The position numbers and the translations under genes were made by a program. Of a DNA stretch of 64,000 nucleotides, positions 10,792 to 23,752 are shown one piece after another; position 1 is the first letter of the stretch; each line of letters opens with the position of its first letter. The stretch covers positions 3,286,001-3,350,000 of the forward strand of contig JAAXNY010000005.1 in NCBI GenBank assembly GCA_013420905.1, read 5' to 3'. The DNA comes from Collybia mongolica. Taxonomy: Eukaryota; Basidiomycota; Agaricomycetes; Agaricales; Clitocybaceae. A model generated the notes under the pieces. That model was not told the origin of the DNA. It worked only from the letters and a program-made list of their open reading frames with translations, and did no database searches.

Positions 10792-12231
10792 AACTTCCAC
10801 TACGATCGGTTATTTTACTGTATTTATCGGTTTTAATAACATCGCCCTACCGGCAAGCCTGGACATAACATCGTTGCTTTAAGTATTGAAAGTCAGTGAA
10901 GTTCCCGTTTTTGCCTCAGCCACTTGTCGCCAGCCTACAGTTGGCTTTGCCGCCGCCACCCTCGCCTCTCTTGCGCTGTAAAAGGTTTTTCATACGGGTC
11001 GAGGTAAACTCCACGAGTGTACCCATGCTGTGCATATCAAAACTGATGTTGCGTGTCGGTGAGATATGTTATAGCAAGCTCGAAGATATCGCACATCTCC
11101 CTTGCTTTAAGGCCGCCACCACAAGGGTCGTCGAGGCTGCTCAACTCTTCACTTCTAAATTTATACTCGCGAGGTTAATGACTGTTATCACAAAACTCTT
11201 CCACGGACCTCAATGATAATTGAAGAGGCACGGGTTGTTATAGTAAAGAGCCTGATCAAAGTCGCTATTGGCAGCTCCTGGTCCAAGAGCTCCTTAGGGA
11301 AGTTTACGTAATCGGTGTCTCGATAACTCAGCGTATGGTTCTGAAAATGAAGAGAGAAGGGAAGTCTTCCGTCGGCCTTAGGGCCCTGTGGTGTTAGGGA
11401 TCGATGATATATTGGAAGCCAAGAGCCTGGAGGACTCAGAACTAAGCTTTATTGAAGAGTTCGAGCAGATTCCCGAGCCTGGTTTCGCCGTAGCGGAGCC
11501 CCCCGACGCTCAATTTTATTCAACAAAGGATAAACTACCTTGCCTTTCATCTGGGCTTGATTATCGGATATAGCCACGCTTTCCTTAGGTATGCATTCCA
11601 AGTGTGCAGGACCTTCGGCTGGCTTCGCATTTTCCTCGGCGTGAATGTGCTTTTCCTCCTAACATCCCTCTTGAACAGTTGTACTGGCTATCACTACGGG
11701 GTAAGAAAGGGAATTTGGCGTCGGAAAAGAGGAGAGCGCGAAAAGATAAGACCTGGCGGAGCCCACTCACGCCTGATACGCCTGTGTCAGAGCAGATGAT
11801 TCTTAACGTCACTTGGTGGGGGTTCCAAGGCGCGCTCTCGTCGTTTTATATCTCTGCTGTGAGTTGAACTGTCCGCTAGTGAGTTTTGATGCCGGACCAA
11901 CCGCATTCCATGGTACACAGGATTATCATATTGGGCTGGTTCCGTTTCATAGTAGCTGTGATGGGGGGCCACGAGTTCAACAATTTTAGAAAGCTGACTT
12001 TCCAACCTAAATAATACCGTGTGAACTTGCGAGTGGGCGTGATCGCGTCAGTCGCGTCGCTGGTTGAATCAGCCTTCCTCCATTGTACCAGCGTTAGCAT
12101 TGCATACTTTGTGGTTACGGTATATTCTTCTCAACCCAATCCATATCTTTGTCTGTCTTGAAAGAGTATGTATATGATACATTGGATTTATTGCTATCTT
12201 ACACGTTTGATGTTGACGTTCCGACTCTGTT
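10792..12231. other. 1.4 kb of unclear content between membrane protein and LEU2
   Basis: Several short open stretches occur on the plus strand: 10896-11216, an acidic one at 11388-11573 (EELSFIEEF-like composition) and a hydrophobic one at 11557-11799 (GWLRIFLGVNVLFLLTSLL). They do not join into a model with sensible splice sites, and each is soon broken by stops. They could be a decayed gene or unspliced exons of an unknown small gene. No repeat ends or target-site duplications were seen. Confidence 0.3.
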
Positions 12232-13588
<1,357 letters not shown>

Positions 13589-13676
13589 GATAAATTGTTG
13601 TCGACGGACGAGCACTTGGAGGCTTTTTTGAATGAAATCGATTCGGTTACTGATCGGACCTCCTATGGTAGCTTTT

Positions 13677-13691
13677 CGGCCCGGTCGGCCG
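13677..13691. promoter_or_regulatory. CGGCC-N5-GGCCG palindrome in LEU2/NOB1 divergent promoter
   Basis: A perfect inverted repeat of CGGCC arms with a 5-nt spacer lies about 90 bp upstream of the LEU2 start. Zn2Cys6 regulators bind inverted CGG triplets, and LEU genes in yeasts are controlled by Leu3 through a CCGG-type palindrome. The spacing here does not match the yeast Leu3 site exactly, so the link is inferred. Confidence 0.35.
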
Positions 13692-13835
13692 AGGCAAATT
13701 AGAGATGTGTGATCATTGATCGACAGCCACTCACGTGGTGCCCAATTTTTATCTCGCCTTACGTCTGGTAAAATCGTGATAGATCTACTGTGGCTGCAAG
13801 TCGTAAAGTGCTCGCTGAAGGACAATATCAGTGAC

Positions 13836-15433
13836 ATGGTAACTTCACAGACCCCGCGATGCAAGAATCTTGTCTTGGATGCTGGCCCCCTTCTCTCTCT
13901 GTCTCCACTTCGCGGTCTCGCTGATACATATCTCACCGTTCCTCAGGTACTCGTCGAACTGAAGGACAAACGTGCCCGGGAGCATTTCGAACAACTAGGC
14001 CTGATCTCGGGTGTAAAGATTGAAGTGAGGACCCCCGATGCTGCGAGTCTGGCCCATGGTAAGCCAAAACCTAAATCACAGAAGGGTTACTAAATCAGAT
14101 GTCCCGTTCAGTAATCCAATGGGCCAAGAAAACGGGAGACTATTCGGTCTTATCGCATCCAGATCTGTGTGTGTTGGCTTTGACTCATCTACTCCACGAG
14201 GAAGGAAAAAAGGCTCGAGAGGATGAAAAGAAGAAATCAGCTGAAGCAAGTTCGCTCATTATTCTGAGAGCTGTAGAGGTCTGCCGCTAACGGGATGTAT
14301 TGGTAGATTGTTGCGGAAGACCATTCTGATAGGTTTGAGACACAATCTGAAACTATTGCAGTTGAGGGACAGGCTATGACGCCGGACGTAATTGAGCATT
14401 TGAAGGACTTGACCATTGATAGGGCTGAGGAGACTACAAACGAAGGCCCCGAGGATGTACCTGAAAACACCGTGCAGGAAGAATCGATACGAGAAGATGA
14501 GCATCTAGAACCGTTGGACGTCGGGGTCCTTCCTTTACAAGAGAATAAACCATCACTCCAACCCTCAGCGCCTCTCCCAACTAAATCATCATCTTCGCCT
14601 GTTTATGACGATCCTTCCGATTCTGACGATGGCGAGGGCGAGTGGATAACACCTTCCAATGTCGGCCTACACAAATCACGGGCTCTCGATCTTCTTCCCG
14701 AGGCCGACACTAAAGGGAAACGTAAAGCTAACGGGGTAATCGATGCGGGGTGCATGACGGCGGATTTTGCGATGCAGAATGTGTTACTCCAGATGGGACT
14801 CAATCTTGTTGGAGTGGAGGGAAAAAGAATTGAGAGGGTGAAAAGCTGGGTACTGCGATGCCATGCATGTTTCAAGTACGTTCTAACATAGTTGGAAGAG
14901 AGGTGCGAGAGCTTACGTCTCATTATAGAATTTGTAAGGATGCTTCAAAGAAATTCTGCCCATCGTGCGGAAACCCTACGCTGCTGCGGGCGTCGGTCAC
15001 GATTTCCGCCCCAGATGCCTCCAGTGATGCACCTGTGATGCAGGTACACTTGAAACCGAACTTCCAGTATAAAATACGAGGGACAAAATATTCAATTCCT
15101 GCACCAAAACCGGGGTCGGCGAAGACAGGCACAGGGGTGGGACTAATCCTACGAGAAGACCAGGTGGAGTATATGAGAGCAAAGAAACAGGCCGATGGGA
15201 AGCGTGAACGTGAAGAAGCCAAATTGCTAAAGATTATCCTTGGGCGAGGCGCTGAAGGTAATATGGGAGCGACCGGCGTTGGAAGCTGGATGGATCCTGA
15301 TTGGATACCTGAGATGATCAGCGTGGGGGCAGGAGGAAAGGGGAGGACTATGAAGACATCTGGAATGGATGGTGATTTACCACAAATTGGATATGGAAAG
15401 AAAAATCCAAATGAAAAGAGGAGGCGTAGATAA
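13836..15433 (+). CDS. NOB1: Nob1, endonuclease that makes the 3' end of 18S rRNA
   Basis: Four exons (13836-14058, 14112-14278, 14307-14875, 14929-15433) give about 487 residues. The PIN nuclease domain starts at residue about 10 (NLVLDAGPLLSLSPLRG) and continues through KKTGDYSVLSHPDLCVLAL, with the acidic residues of the active site. A long acidic, Ser-rich linker precedes the zinc ribbon (CHACFKICKDASKKFCPSCG). A Lys/Arg-rich tail follows. Nob1 cleaves 20S pre-rRNA at site D in late 40S particles. The acceptor of intron 1 is 14111, not the upstream AG at 14098, because only the former keeps the PIN frame. Intron 2 is only 28 nt (or 34 nt with an alternative in-frame donor at 14273) and contains a GCTAAC branch site. 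Confidence 0.95.
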
Positions 15434-15507
15434 AACTTGACCCCCGCCCTTACTTTCATATTGTATGGTTGTTTCAGTCCTGATTATTACATCTGAGTCT
15501 ACACTTG

Positions 15508-16222
15508 TTATGTCCCCAAGCTTCTATTCATGAAACGCCTCTTTTGAAATGACATCCACCATTTGCTCGGTTTTCCTGTTCCATCTGCATATAGGCGCTC
15601 TACTAGGCGGGCAGCGAGTTCCTGGCGCACTTGTGTAAGGTATTGCCGCAGATAATCTAACATATTCGATGAGCTATCTGTGTAGCACTTTGATTCACGC
15701 GATCACTTACCGCTATCAGATCTACTCGCTGGCGTAGCATAATGTGCGTTTAAGGGGAAGTTGGCATCGCCAGGAATAGGGAAACTATCCACGGATAGGG
15801 TGTTGAGAGATTTGGATGCTTCAATCTGTGTCGGTACAGTGCGCGCGCTCCCTAACTTGGCAAGGCAGTCGGAAACATAGAGTATAAGGACAATCAGGGT
15901 TCGGTCGGCGGGCCCTTTGATCTCAAAGTTACGAAAGAGCGAGTTGGCGCGGAAGAGATCCAGTGTTTCATCAATAATATCCGCTTGAGATAGGTCCGCT
16001 GTAAGTCGGCGACACGGATAGCACGTTGTCAGTGTACGCGTCTTCCTGCAGTTCGTTCTTGCTCACCAATTGGTGCTGGCCCCCTTATTCTCGTTTTGAT
16101 GGGGAGGATCGCCATATTTCCTGACTGCCTAACATCAAGCTCCTCATTGAAGGATGAGTGGTATGCCTATTGGGACTGATAAGCGATGAGAAGAATCGAA
16201 CTCGTTCGCGACTTACAGGCAT
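15508..16222 (-). CDS. ARC18: Arp2/3 complex subunit 3 (p21-Arc)
   Basis: Four exons (16222-16217, 16166-16067, 15998-15711, 15656-15508) encode 180 residues, matching the family length. The product is part of the seven-subunit Arp2/3 complex that nucleates branched actin at endocytic patches. The first exon is 6 nt (Met-Pro) and splices to AYHSSFNEE, giving the usual MPAYHSSF start. Other family features are RIRGPAP, LFRANSLFRNFEIKGPADRT, YLRQYLTQVRQEL and the C-terminal KPSKWWMSFQKRRFMN. It ends 74 bp from the end of NOB1 in a tail-to-tail layout and shares a 174-bp divergent promoter with the TRP channel. Confidence 0.95.
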
Positions 16223-16396
16223 AACTGGCGCAAAAGCAAAACGGTTGTTTATGCGGATTTGGCAAAGGCCTTAAACTAACCATGACGTCTGGGTTGTCAC
16301 GGCAATTGTCACATTCGGTGCGGCGTGCCTGGGGCGCCTGGTTGGGTTTAGACAACTTTGAAGGGACCCGTCAAACGTTCATTTCACACTTCAACG

Positions 16397-19300
16397 ATGT
16401 CTGGATTTCTGTCCGCCGTCGCAGAGGACGGAGACCGTACTTCATTACTCTCTGTTCAGTCTGTACGGCCTTCACCCGACACACTCACGAGTACGCGGTT
16501 AAGAACAATGACTATCCGACTTGTCTAACTAAGCCTCAATTTCTTTTACTGACAGAGCTGGTGAAACGACTTCGCGCCTTGACGCTCAACTTACTCCCCG
16601 TCGAGGTGGATCCTGCTAGTATCAATGAACCTACTAGCAGAGTTATCACGCCCCAGGTGATCTCTGCCTACAAGGCAGCAGCAGGAGATTTCACTGAAGC
16701 AGTAAGTCAGGACTGTACCTTGTGTAGCTAAATATCACTAAACTCCACACTTTATACGCCAGCTTCCCTACTGTCTCCTTCGTGCAAGAGCAGAGTTTAT
16801 GTGGGATGCAAATCACAATCCAGCCGACTATGGTGAAAACCTAGGACGAGGTATTTTTAGTCGGATACCTGATATAAACATTGGTCTCACTGATGCATAT
16901 TCGGGAAGCCATCGCGTGTGAGGTTCTTGCACGTAGGATCGTGCACCTCGCCCCTCCTGATAGGATGTTTGTTATCATGTCTTCCCGTTTCCAACATCGC
17001 CAAGTTGATGGGGATGAGAGTGAGATGTCGAGTGCTTTGGAAATGGCGATAGATTCACACTGGTAAGTCGCGCCCCTCATTAACTAATGTACGCACTGTT
17101 TACATTTCCTTTAGTGCCATTTTTTTGTCCTCTAGTGAAGCCCAAGAAGGTATGCTGTTTATGGGTCACCTTCAGTTGAAAACATTTCTAACGAACTTTA
17201 CAAGTCGTCAATCAACTCTGGACTGGGGATCTTATCCAGAAAAATAATGCAAATCACGATATTGATTGTAAGTTCGGTCATCGTCAGATCCATGCTAAAA
17301 TGAGACTTGGAACAACAGACGTCCCTTATGCCGAAACACGCGACCATACATTCTGGGGTCACTTGGATGCTTCTAGGCTTTCCGTTCCGAGGTAAACTTG
17401 TCTCATATCAAATCGCGCTAGTTATACAGATTTTCGTAGGTATCAAAACATATTTCGGATCCTGGTTTGGTTTTTCTTTCTCGTTGTATATTCTCAAGCT
17501 GGTAGAAATTCACTCCTGTTCATGGAATTACCTTGCTGACATCAACTCAAGTACGAGAGCCTCTCGAAAAGCTGGACAGCGCCCACTTGTCTTTTGATGA
17601 ATGGGAGATCGTACTATACACCTTGGCGCTCTCATTCATTGTAGAAAGTGAGTCTTTCCCTCCAGATCACGGCACTCTGCTCACATCACCCTTAGATACG
17701 CACAGAGTAAGGTTTGCCTCCTCCAGAAATTATATAATATAATTAAATATTCCAAAGTTCTTCACACTCATCCGATTTGTCACCTGGCGCGCTTTCACGT
17801 TTTGGAACGTCATTGCGCTCATCACAGACTCCCTCCTCCTCGCTGCATTCACGTTACGTGTGATTGGTCTTAGTGCCCAGGGAGATGACCTTGCTGCCAT
17901 GCGATTGAAAAGCTTTCAGGTTTTGAGTTTTGTGTCCCCCTTCATATGGTATGTCTGGGATAAAATCCATCGCATGTCTTTCAATTCATATATCATGCTT
18001 TCTTTCCAGGATGAGTAAGTTGTCTTACTTTCCATAATTGTAGTCAAAGGTCAGCACTGAAGGCCATACCACAGAACTTATCACCGTATTTGATGGATAC
18101 AAGTAAGCTAACCTAGCTGTTTTTTTTTTTTGGTAATATTACTTACTAACATTTTCAAGGTATATCGGAACCATGCAGATCTGTGTGGCTCGTATGTTGA
18201 AAGAATCGGGTATATTCTTTGCGGTATCATCACATATCATCTTGTGCTTCTCCAAATACTGACGGACGGGCCAGTTGTTATCTGTCCTTGCAATAGGGTT
18301 CGGACAAGGCTTGTATGCTTTGGATGCTGCAGATGGGTCTACGGAGGAAGCATCTACGGTAAATCAGTCCCTCTCCTCTACAGCGTAAGCCACACCAATG
18401 TTGTTGTCCTCTATACAGGTTATCAACTTATTGGTCCAAGCTCTACTTCAGTAAGTATCAATATGTATTCTCCCCCCCTGGCTGATGGTTTGTACAGAGC
18501 TCCCGATTATGGCAAGTACTCGGGAAGGTAATGAATGAAATCTATGTGTAAGCTTACTTCGTCTCATGATACATGTGTTTTGCAGCCCGCCTGGCCTATT
18601 GCTTTATTACTTGTAAGTCTTCTTTTTCAAAGCCTAGATCAACTGAGCGAACCAAGTGTAATAGCTGGAATATGGTGACGGCCATTATCCTGCTCAACGT
18701 CCTCATCTCCTTGTTCTCGTCTGCATACTCAGATGTGAGCTGTCTCACATTTGAAATTAGATATACTTATAACGCGTATGGCATACGATCCTAGGTCGTT
18801 GAGGATGCCGAGGCGCAGTATCTTGCCTTCTTTGCGAGCAAAACGATCGGCATGATTAGGGCCCCAGATTCATTTGTCTATCCGGCCCCGTTCAATCTCA
18901 TTGAAGCGGTCTTCATTGCGCCATTGGAGTGAGGTCCCATTACGTAGGTCACATTGACAAATTAATAATCTCGCATTCGTTCCACCTAGATTCTTTCCAA
19001 ACTTCCGGTTAAGCACTAAGTCATATGCAAAGGTACCTCACCAACTCTACATTATCTACCCTCGCTTACAAATTATGTTAGCTCAATCGATACGTCATGG
19101 GGACCCTGTTCTTCATTCCGTTGGCTGTTATTGCATTCTATGAGTCAACCTTCGATACTCGAAAACATAGTTGGATGAAAAATTGGCTTAGAGGAAACGA
19201 CGAAGGCGAACAAGATTATCCCGCCACTAGAGATCCCGAAGTTGACGATGACGAGAGCCAGGGAATGGCGATTAGCAAAGTACCCTTCGAGGAATTGATC

Positions 19301-19458
19301 AAGGTGTTTCCCAACACGCAACAGGTGCGGGTCATTCCGCTCTTTGATGATTGATAATCTCACAAAGGTTCTCTCAGTCGAGCGAGACCACAATCTTGAG
19401 GGAGATTGATGAATTGAAGAAACAGCTTGCACTTGTCCTGACCAAACTGAATGACTAG
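16397..19458 (+). CDS. YVC1: Yvc1-like TRP calcium channel of the vacuole
   Basis: About 23 short exons encode roughly 620 residues. Conserved stretches include KLVKRLRALTLNLLPVEVDP, ITPQVISAYKAAAGDF, PYCLLRARAEFMWDANHNPA, HRFFTLIRFVTWRAF and FDGYKYIGTMQICVARMLKESG, then the pore side LYALDAADG, SLFSSAYSDVVEDAEAQYLAFFA and FVYPAPFNLIE. Several membrane helices lie in the middle third. The end is an acidic stretch and a short coiled coil (ILREIDELKKQLALVLTKL). The yeast homologue releases calcium from the vacuole after osmotic shock. One exon (18010-18014) is only 5 nt, needed to join FIW to MKLITVFDGY. A 14-nt T run lies in the following intron. Some exon edges in the middle are approximate. 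Confidence 0.9.
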
Positions 19459-19621
19459 TACACACCTTTGGTGTACTCGACGAATCCTGGATGTGCTTTT
19501 GACGATTTATAACATATACATTGCTGACGATCTTGCAATTTCAATTTATATATCTTACATGTTACATAGTGATATACTATCAGCGAAAACGACTCGAGCC
19601 TTTATGAACAACCAGAGTGTA

Positions 19622-20397
19622 TCAAGAGTCCACAGAGGGGCCAACAGTAGCAATAGGCATAAGTTGAGACATTAAAGACATAGACTGTACGAAAAAAGGT
19701 CGGATTTCATTGATTTCCATGGAACAAAGATTCGGAAGCTGATAGGACGCGTCAAAGAAGTGCAAGGACGTGTGGCAGAACACGTACACTGAGTTCACTG
19801 TGATCTAGAGTCTTCAGGCCGTCTCGACTCTTAGCCTGCCGTGCTTCACGAAGGTCTTTGAGAAGTGACCGGAGCTTGTCTGGGTTTTCAAGATCGTCCG
19901 AAGCCCTAGGTGTGGTTCAACGTGTGAGTATCTCAGTGGCAATGTTGGTACATACACATCAAGTAACACTTTCGAGATTTCGGCAAATCGAAAGGGGAGA
20001 GAACTAAATTCAGGATTATTTGTTTCTAGGGCCAGTTTCCCTTGAAGATATTCTGGAAGTGTGGAGGATGTGAGAACATTATCGAGAGCCAAGTCAGAAC
20101 TGTTCTAACCCACCAACATTGAGCCAGTCCGGGGCTACAATATGGCACTTCTTCTTCAACTTAAGATTAAAGGCCATCCATAAGGGAACTTTGGCTTTAT
20201 TAGGTGGCCGTAGCGGACCATAAGCTCCCTGATGTCCTTGAGTTCTGAGATCCGTTGTGCGTAAGGGAGAGCTGTACCGAGATGAACGCGGTTCTTTCCA
20301 TTGAAATGAGCGGCACGATCTCGACCAGTTGTTGAGATGCAACAAGCTCAAGTTCCGTGGGTGTTATAGATGTACGCAGGGAGTGAGGAATCGACAT
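19622..20397 (-). CDS. PSF2: GINS complex subunit Psf2 (DNA replication)
   Basis: Five exons give about 188 residues, close to other Psf2 proteins. The start (MSIPHSLRTSITPTELELVA) and the following LVEIVPLISMERTAFIS, GAYGPLRPPNKAKVPLWMA and APDWLNV are typical. The C-terminal part has LPFRFAEISKVLLD and SMEINEIRPFFVQSM. GINS joins Cdc45 and Mcm2-7 to form the replicative helicase. The second exon uses the acceptor GACATCAG rather than an earlier CAAG, which keeps ISGAYGP in frame. It is tail-to-tail with the TRP channel (163 bp) and head-to-head with haspin (333 bp). Confidence 0.93.
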
Positions 20398-20531
20398 TTC
20401 AGGAATTCGATAGATATTTCAATCTGAAGACCGGTAAATCTCGACGCGACTCGGAGATGGGGGGTATGATTGTAAGTGTGTATCATTGACATGGTCATGT
20501 GATATGTCGCGTCTGGTTGAATTCCTGAAAT
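20396..20531. promoter_or_regulatory. Mirrored motif array in the PSF2/haspin divergent promoter
   Basis: Two nested pairs of inverted motifs are visible. The outer pair is the 13-mer ATTTCAGGAATTC at 20396-20408 and its exact complement at 20519-20531. The inner pair is GACGCGAC at 20443-20450 and its exact complement GTCGCGTC at 20506-20513. The inner motif contains the ACGCG core of MBF-type sites that drive S-phase genes in fungi. A near-palindrome TGACATGGTCA lies between. The left 13-mer overlaps the PSF2 start codon, so it would also be in the transcript. Confidence 0.6.
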
Positions 20532-20730
20532 AGAATCTGGCCTCGCCGTCTCCTCCAACAACGGCGACAACGAAATTTACGACCCATCTACGCATCTCCG
20601 CACAGAATCACAAAAACTTTATTATTGAAGACACTCTTTCGCCATTGCTACGTCCCCCACATCGCCTTTTCCAGGAGGCTTGATAGCAACAGCAGGACTC
20701 CTGCTGCTTTCTACACTAATACTTACAATC

Positions 20731-23445
20731 ATGCTTGGTAGTCGAACCAAACAGGTTTACGCTTACGGTAAACGCAATCAACGCATCATCAACATTTCAG
20801 AAGATCGACAGAAGGCGACATCTAGCATCTTCGATGACCTCGAGCCACCCCCACAGTGGGCCCCCATCGCGTCCAAGATGAAGAAACGCGAGAATATCGT
20901 ACCCTCAAAGTCAAAATCTCCTTCGCCAAAAACCATGCGGATTAACAAGAAGAAACGATTGTCTCCTATCCTTTCTCCGGCCAAGAAACGGACTCGAGTC
21001 GCTCAACTGATTCAGGCGGAAGTTCCTGAGCATGATCCACCAGTGGTAAAGCTTAAGCCGATGGCCAAGGTAAAAAAGGATGATGCAATTGAGGGAGATA
21101 CCACACCTCCTCGAGCACCACTGGCGTTCTTTCCTCTCAACGTCCCCGGATCACCTGCGGTACCAGGACGAGCACGGGGAGTGAGAGTTACATCGGCCAA
21201 GGGGAATACACTGAAGCTGAAAAAACCTTTCTCTCCATTCGTTGATATGGACATAATTGTCATGGATGATGACGGAAAGACTGTGAGGAAAGAGCGGAGA
21301 GTTTCGAGGACAGATATCGAATCAAACCCGATCAATCAAGCTGTTTCCAAGCAGTCCAAACAACTGAAGTCGCGAAAGAAAACCGTGGTCGTAATTGACT
21401 CTGACAGTGATACAGAGGTCGTTGGGCCACCCAACTCAAAAACACGACCACTCAGACGGGCACTCACGATTTACTCGGACAATTCCGACCTTGAAGGTGA
21501 AGAAACGCCAGATCCCCCTCCTTCACCTCAACAGGACAAGCCTTCCACCAAATCACAACCAAAATCTCACCCACTGACATCAGCTGGCTCATCACGTTCT
21601 TTGGTAGAGGTTGTGATCCCACCACCACCATATCCAATACGTCCCATTGTAAACGCCCCTTCAACAACATCCTTTCCTTTACAACATCCGCCAGCAGCCT
21701 TGCTTGCCCCTTCAACGCGCTATCTGCAACTCTGTTCTCCAGTTGCCAAGCCGCGCCAACTCACTCCCATTCGAGGCGGTCGCGGCCGACAATTATTTGC
21801 CCCTCCGTCCCCTCCATCACCTTTTACCGGCACTGACTTTGATCTCTCACTTGATTTTGAGGAGCTAACACTTGGTTCATCTTCATTGGATAACACATCT
21901 CACCTCGAGCCTGAGATCCCCAAATATCTCTTGCCACTCCTTGAGGAGTGTAATCAAGAAAAACAAGGACCTATAGATTTTTCTTCCTTCATTGAAACGT
22001 TTCCCTATGACCCAGTGGTGCAATCAGACGACACCCTTCTTCACGACTCTACGTTCAGGAAAATCGGGGAAGCCAGCTACTCTGAGGTATTTGGTATTGG
22101 GAATGTCGTACTCAAGGTCATCCCATTAAGAGACGAAACTATGGATGATTCGGCGAATCCCAGTAGCCGGCCTAAAATGAATATGAGGTATAACGAGGAT
22201 GGGGAAGAGGAGGACGGACCAGCGCCAAGCGATGCAAAGGATGTACGGAAAGAAATTATCGTGACGCGAGCTATGGGTGATGTCTGTGATGGCTTTGTGA
22301 GGCTGTTACGAACGTACATCGTCAGGGGGAAATATCCCGAGGTTCTCCTTCAGCTGTGGGACAGATACAATGAGGAAAGGGGCTCGGAAAGTGTGCGCCC
22401 TGGTCCGTTGATTCGAACTTGTTGATCGAGAACACCCTCATAGCGTTTGTTTCAGATACATTCCTTGTCTCCCAGGTGTACGCAATAATCGTGCTACCCA
22501 ACGGCGGACCCGATCTTGAAACATACAAATTTATCAACCCTAGCAAATCGGGATGGAGACAAGCTAGCAGTATTTTCTGGCAAGTCGCAAAAGCCTTGGC
22601 CCACGCCGAACAATTGGTCTCTTTCGAAGTATGTTCCTCACATTGACAACCATCACATTCATGTAACCTGTGCGTCGAGTATAGCATCGGGATCTTCACT
22701 GGGGCCAAATCCTAGTTAAGGACGTACCTGTACCAGCGGCCATTCCGCTTAAGGCCTTAAATCAGAACCAAAGTTCAAAGCCGAAGTCAAGCCGCCTGCC
22801 TATGGATAATCGAATACATGGTGTGGGGGCTACCCTTATTGACTTGGGATTATCAAGAATGGATGCTGGCGATGGCGATGGCGGAGAAAGAGTGCATTGG
22901 ACACCCTTTGAAGAAGAAGTGTTCATGGGGGAAGGTACGTATTTTCTCCTTCATTTGTGATTACTGTCAAATGATTTTAAAGGCGATTATCAATTCGATG
23001 TGTACCGTATCATGAAAGAGTATAATGGAGGAGCCTGGGAGGACTTCAACCCCCTGACGAATGTAATGGTGCGTGTTGCCTAGGCCTCGTCCAATAAATG
23101 CTCATCCATTTATGGATCCAGTGGCTACACTATCTTTCGCTCAAGCTTCTCCATTCCAAACATTTAAAGCCGCCTGTAGCCCCGCGGAAGGGGAGAGCTA
23201 CAAATGCATCTTCGTCAGAAATTTCCGCCTTTACAGAAAAAGACTGTTACAGCTGTCTTCTTGACATCGAAGCTTGGCTGGGCCAATGTATATCTGGGCT
23301 TACGAAGCCTGTTATGAAGGGCAAAGCGAAGAAGAGAGTCAAGGTCGCCGTGCCGACAAAGGCTGTAACTCCCAATGGCCCGATATGTGCGGGCGAAGTA
23401 GTCGCATATGCCGTCAAGAAAGGCTGGGTCATGGCTACATTATAA
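20731..23445 (+). CDS. Haspin-like histone H3 Thr3 kinase
   Basis: Five exons (20731-22402, 22456-22628, 22685-22934, 22983-23068, 23122-23445) give about 834 residues. The first 430 residues are basic, Ser/Pro-rich and disordered, with many Lys/Arg clusters suited to nuclear import and a SDSDTEV acidic patch. The kinase domain begins near residue 440 with GEASYSEVFGIG and VVLKVIP. Haspin-specific features follow: LQLWDRYNEERGSESVRP, VYAIIVLPNGGPDLE, the catalytic loop HRDLHWGQILV and IDLGLSRM in place of a DFG motif. The C-terminal haspin extension includes QFDVYRIMKE and NVMWLHYLSLKLL. Haspin phosphorylates H3 Thr3 at inner centromeres in mitosis. The start is ATG 20731; the open frame upstream lacks ATG. 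Confidence 0.93.
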
Positions 23446-23752
23446 AATCTCACAGGTTTATCAGAATTATCTTGGCCAATGTATTTTGTGTAGATAAGAG
23501 TGGACGGGGTTTCAGGCAATCATAGATTTATCTTGATGAATACGGATACAAAGTGGTAAATAGTTAGAAGTATCGATGGTATATAATAAAGTCTCTCCGT
23601 GGGTTATAATATTGAATCAATAGTCAATAGACGAGAGACAAGGGACAAGAAAGGCACGCAGGTGCTCTCGTTCTCTGGGAAAACGTCGGTGAGCGGCGCA
23701 CTTCGTGCCGCTAAGGCAACACGTAACAATACGCTAGTACAAGGGCGTAATT
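23446..23752. other. Convergent 3' region, haspin / Kre6-like
   Basis: This 307-bp stretch lies between two stop codons facing each other and should hold both 3' UTRs. It has an AATAAA-like TATAATAAAG near 23581. No ORF or repeat is supported. Confidence 0.4.

Noticed and set aside
14099..14290. ATG at 14099 as the start of a separate small gene
   Set aside because: The sequence from 14112 on is the second half of the Nob1 PIN domain; the ATG lies inside intron 1 by chance.
20680..20730. Upstream extension of the haspin frame
   Set aside because: The frame is open but begins without an ATG; the first ATG is 20731.
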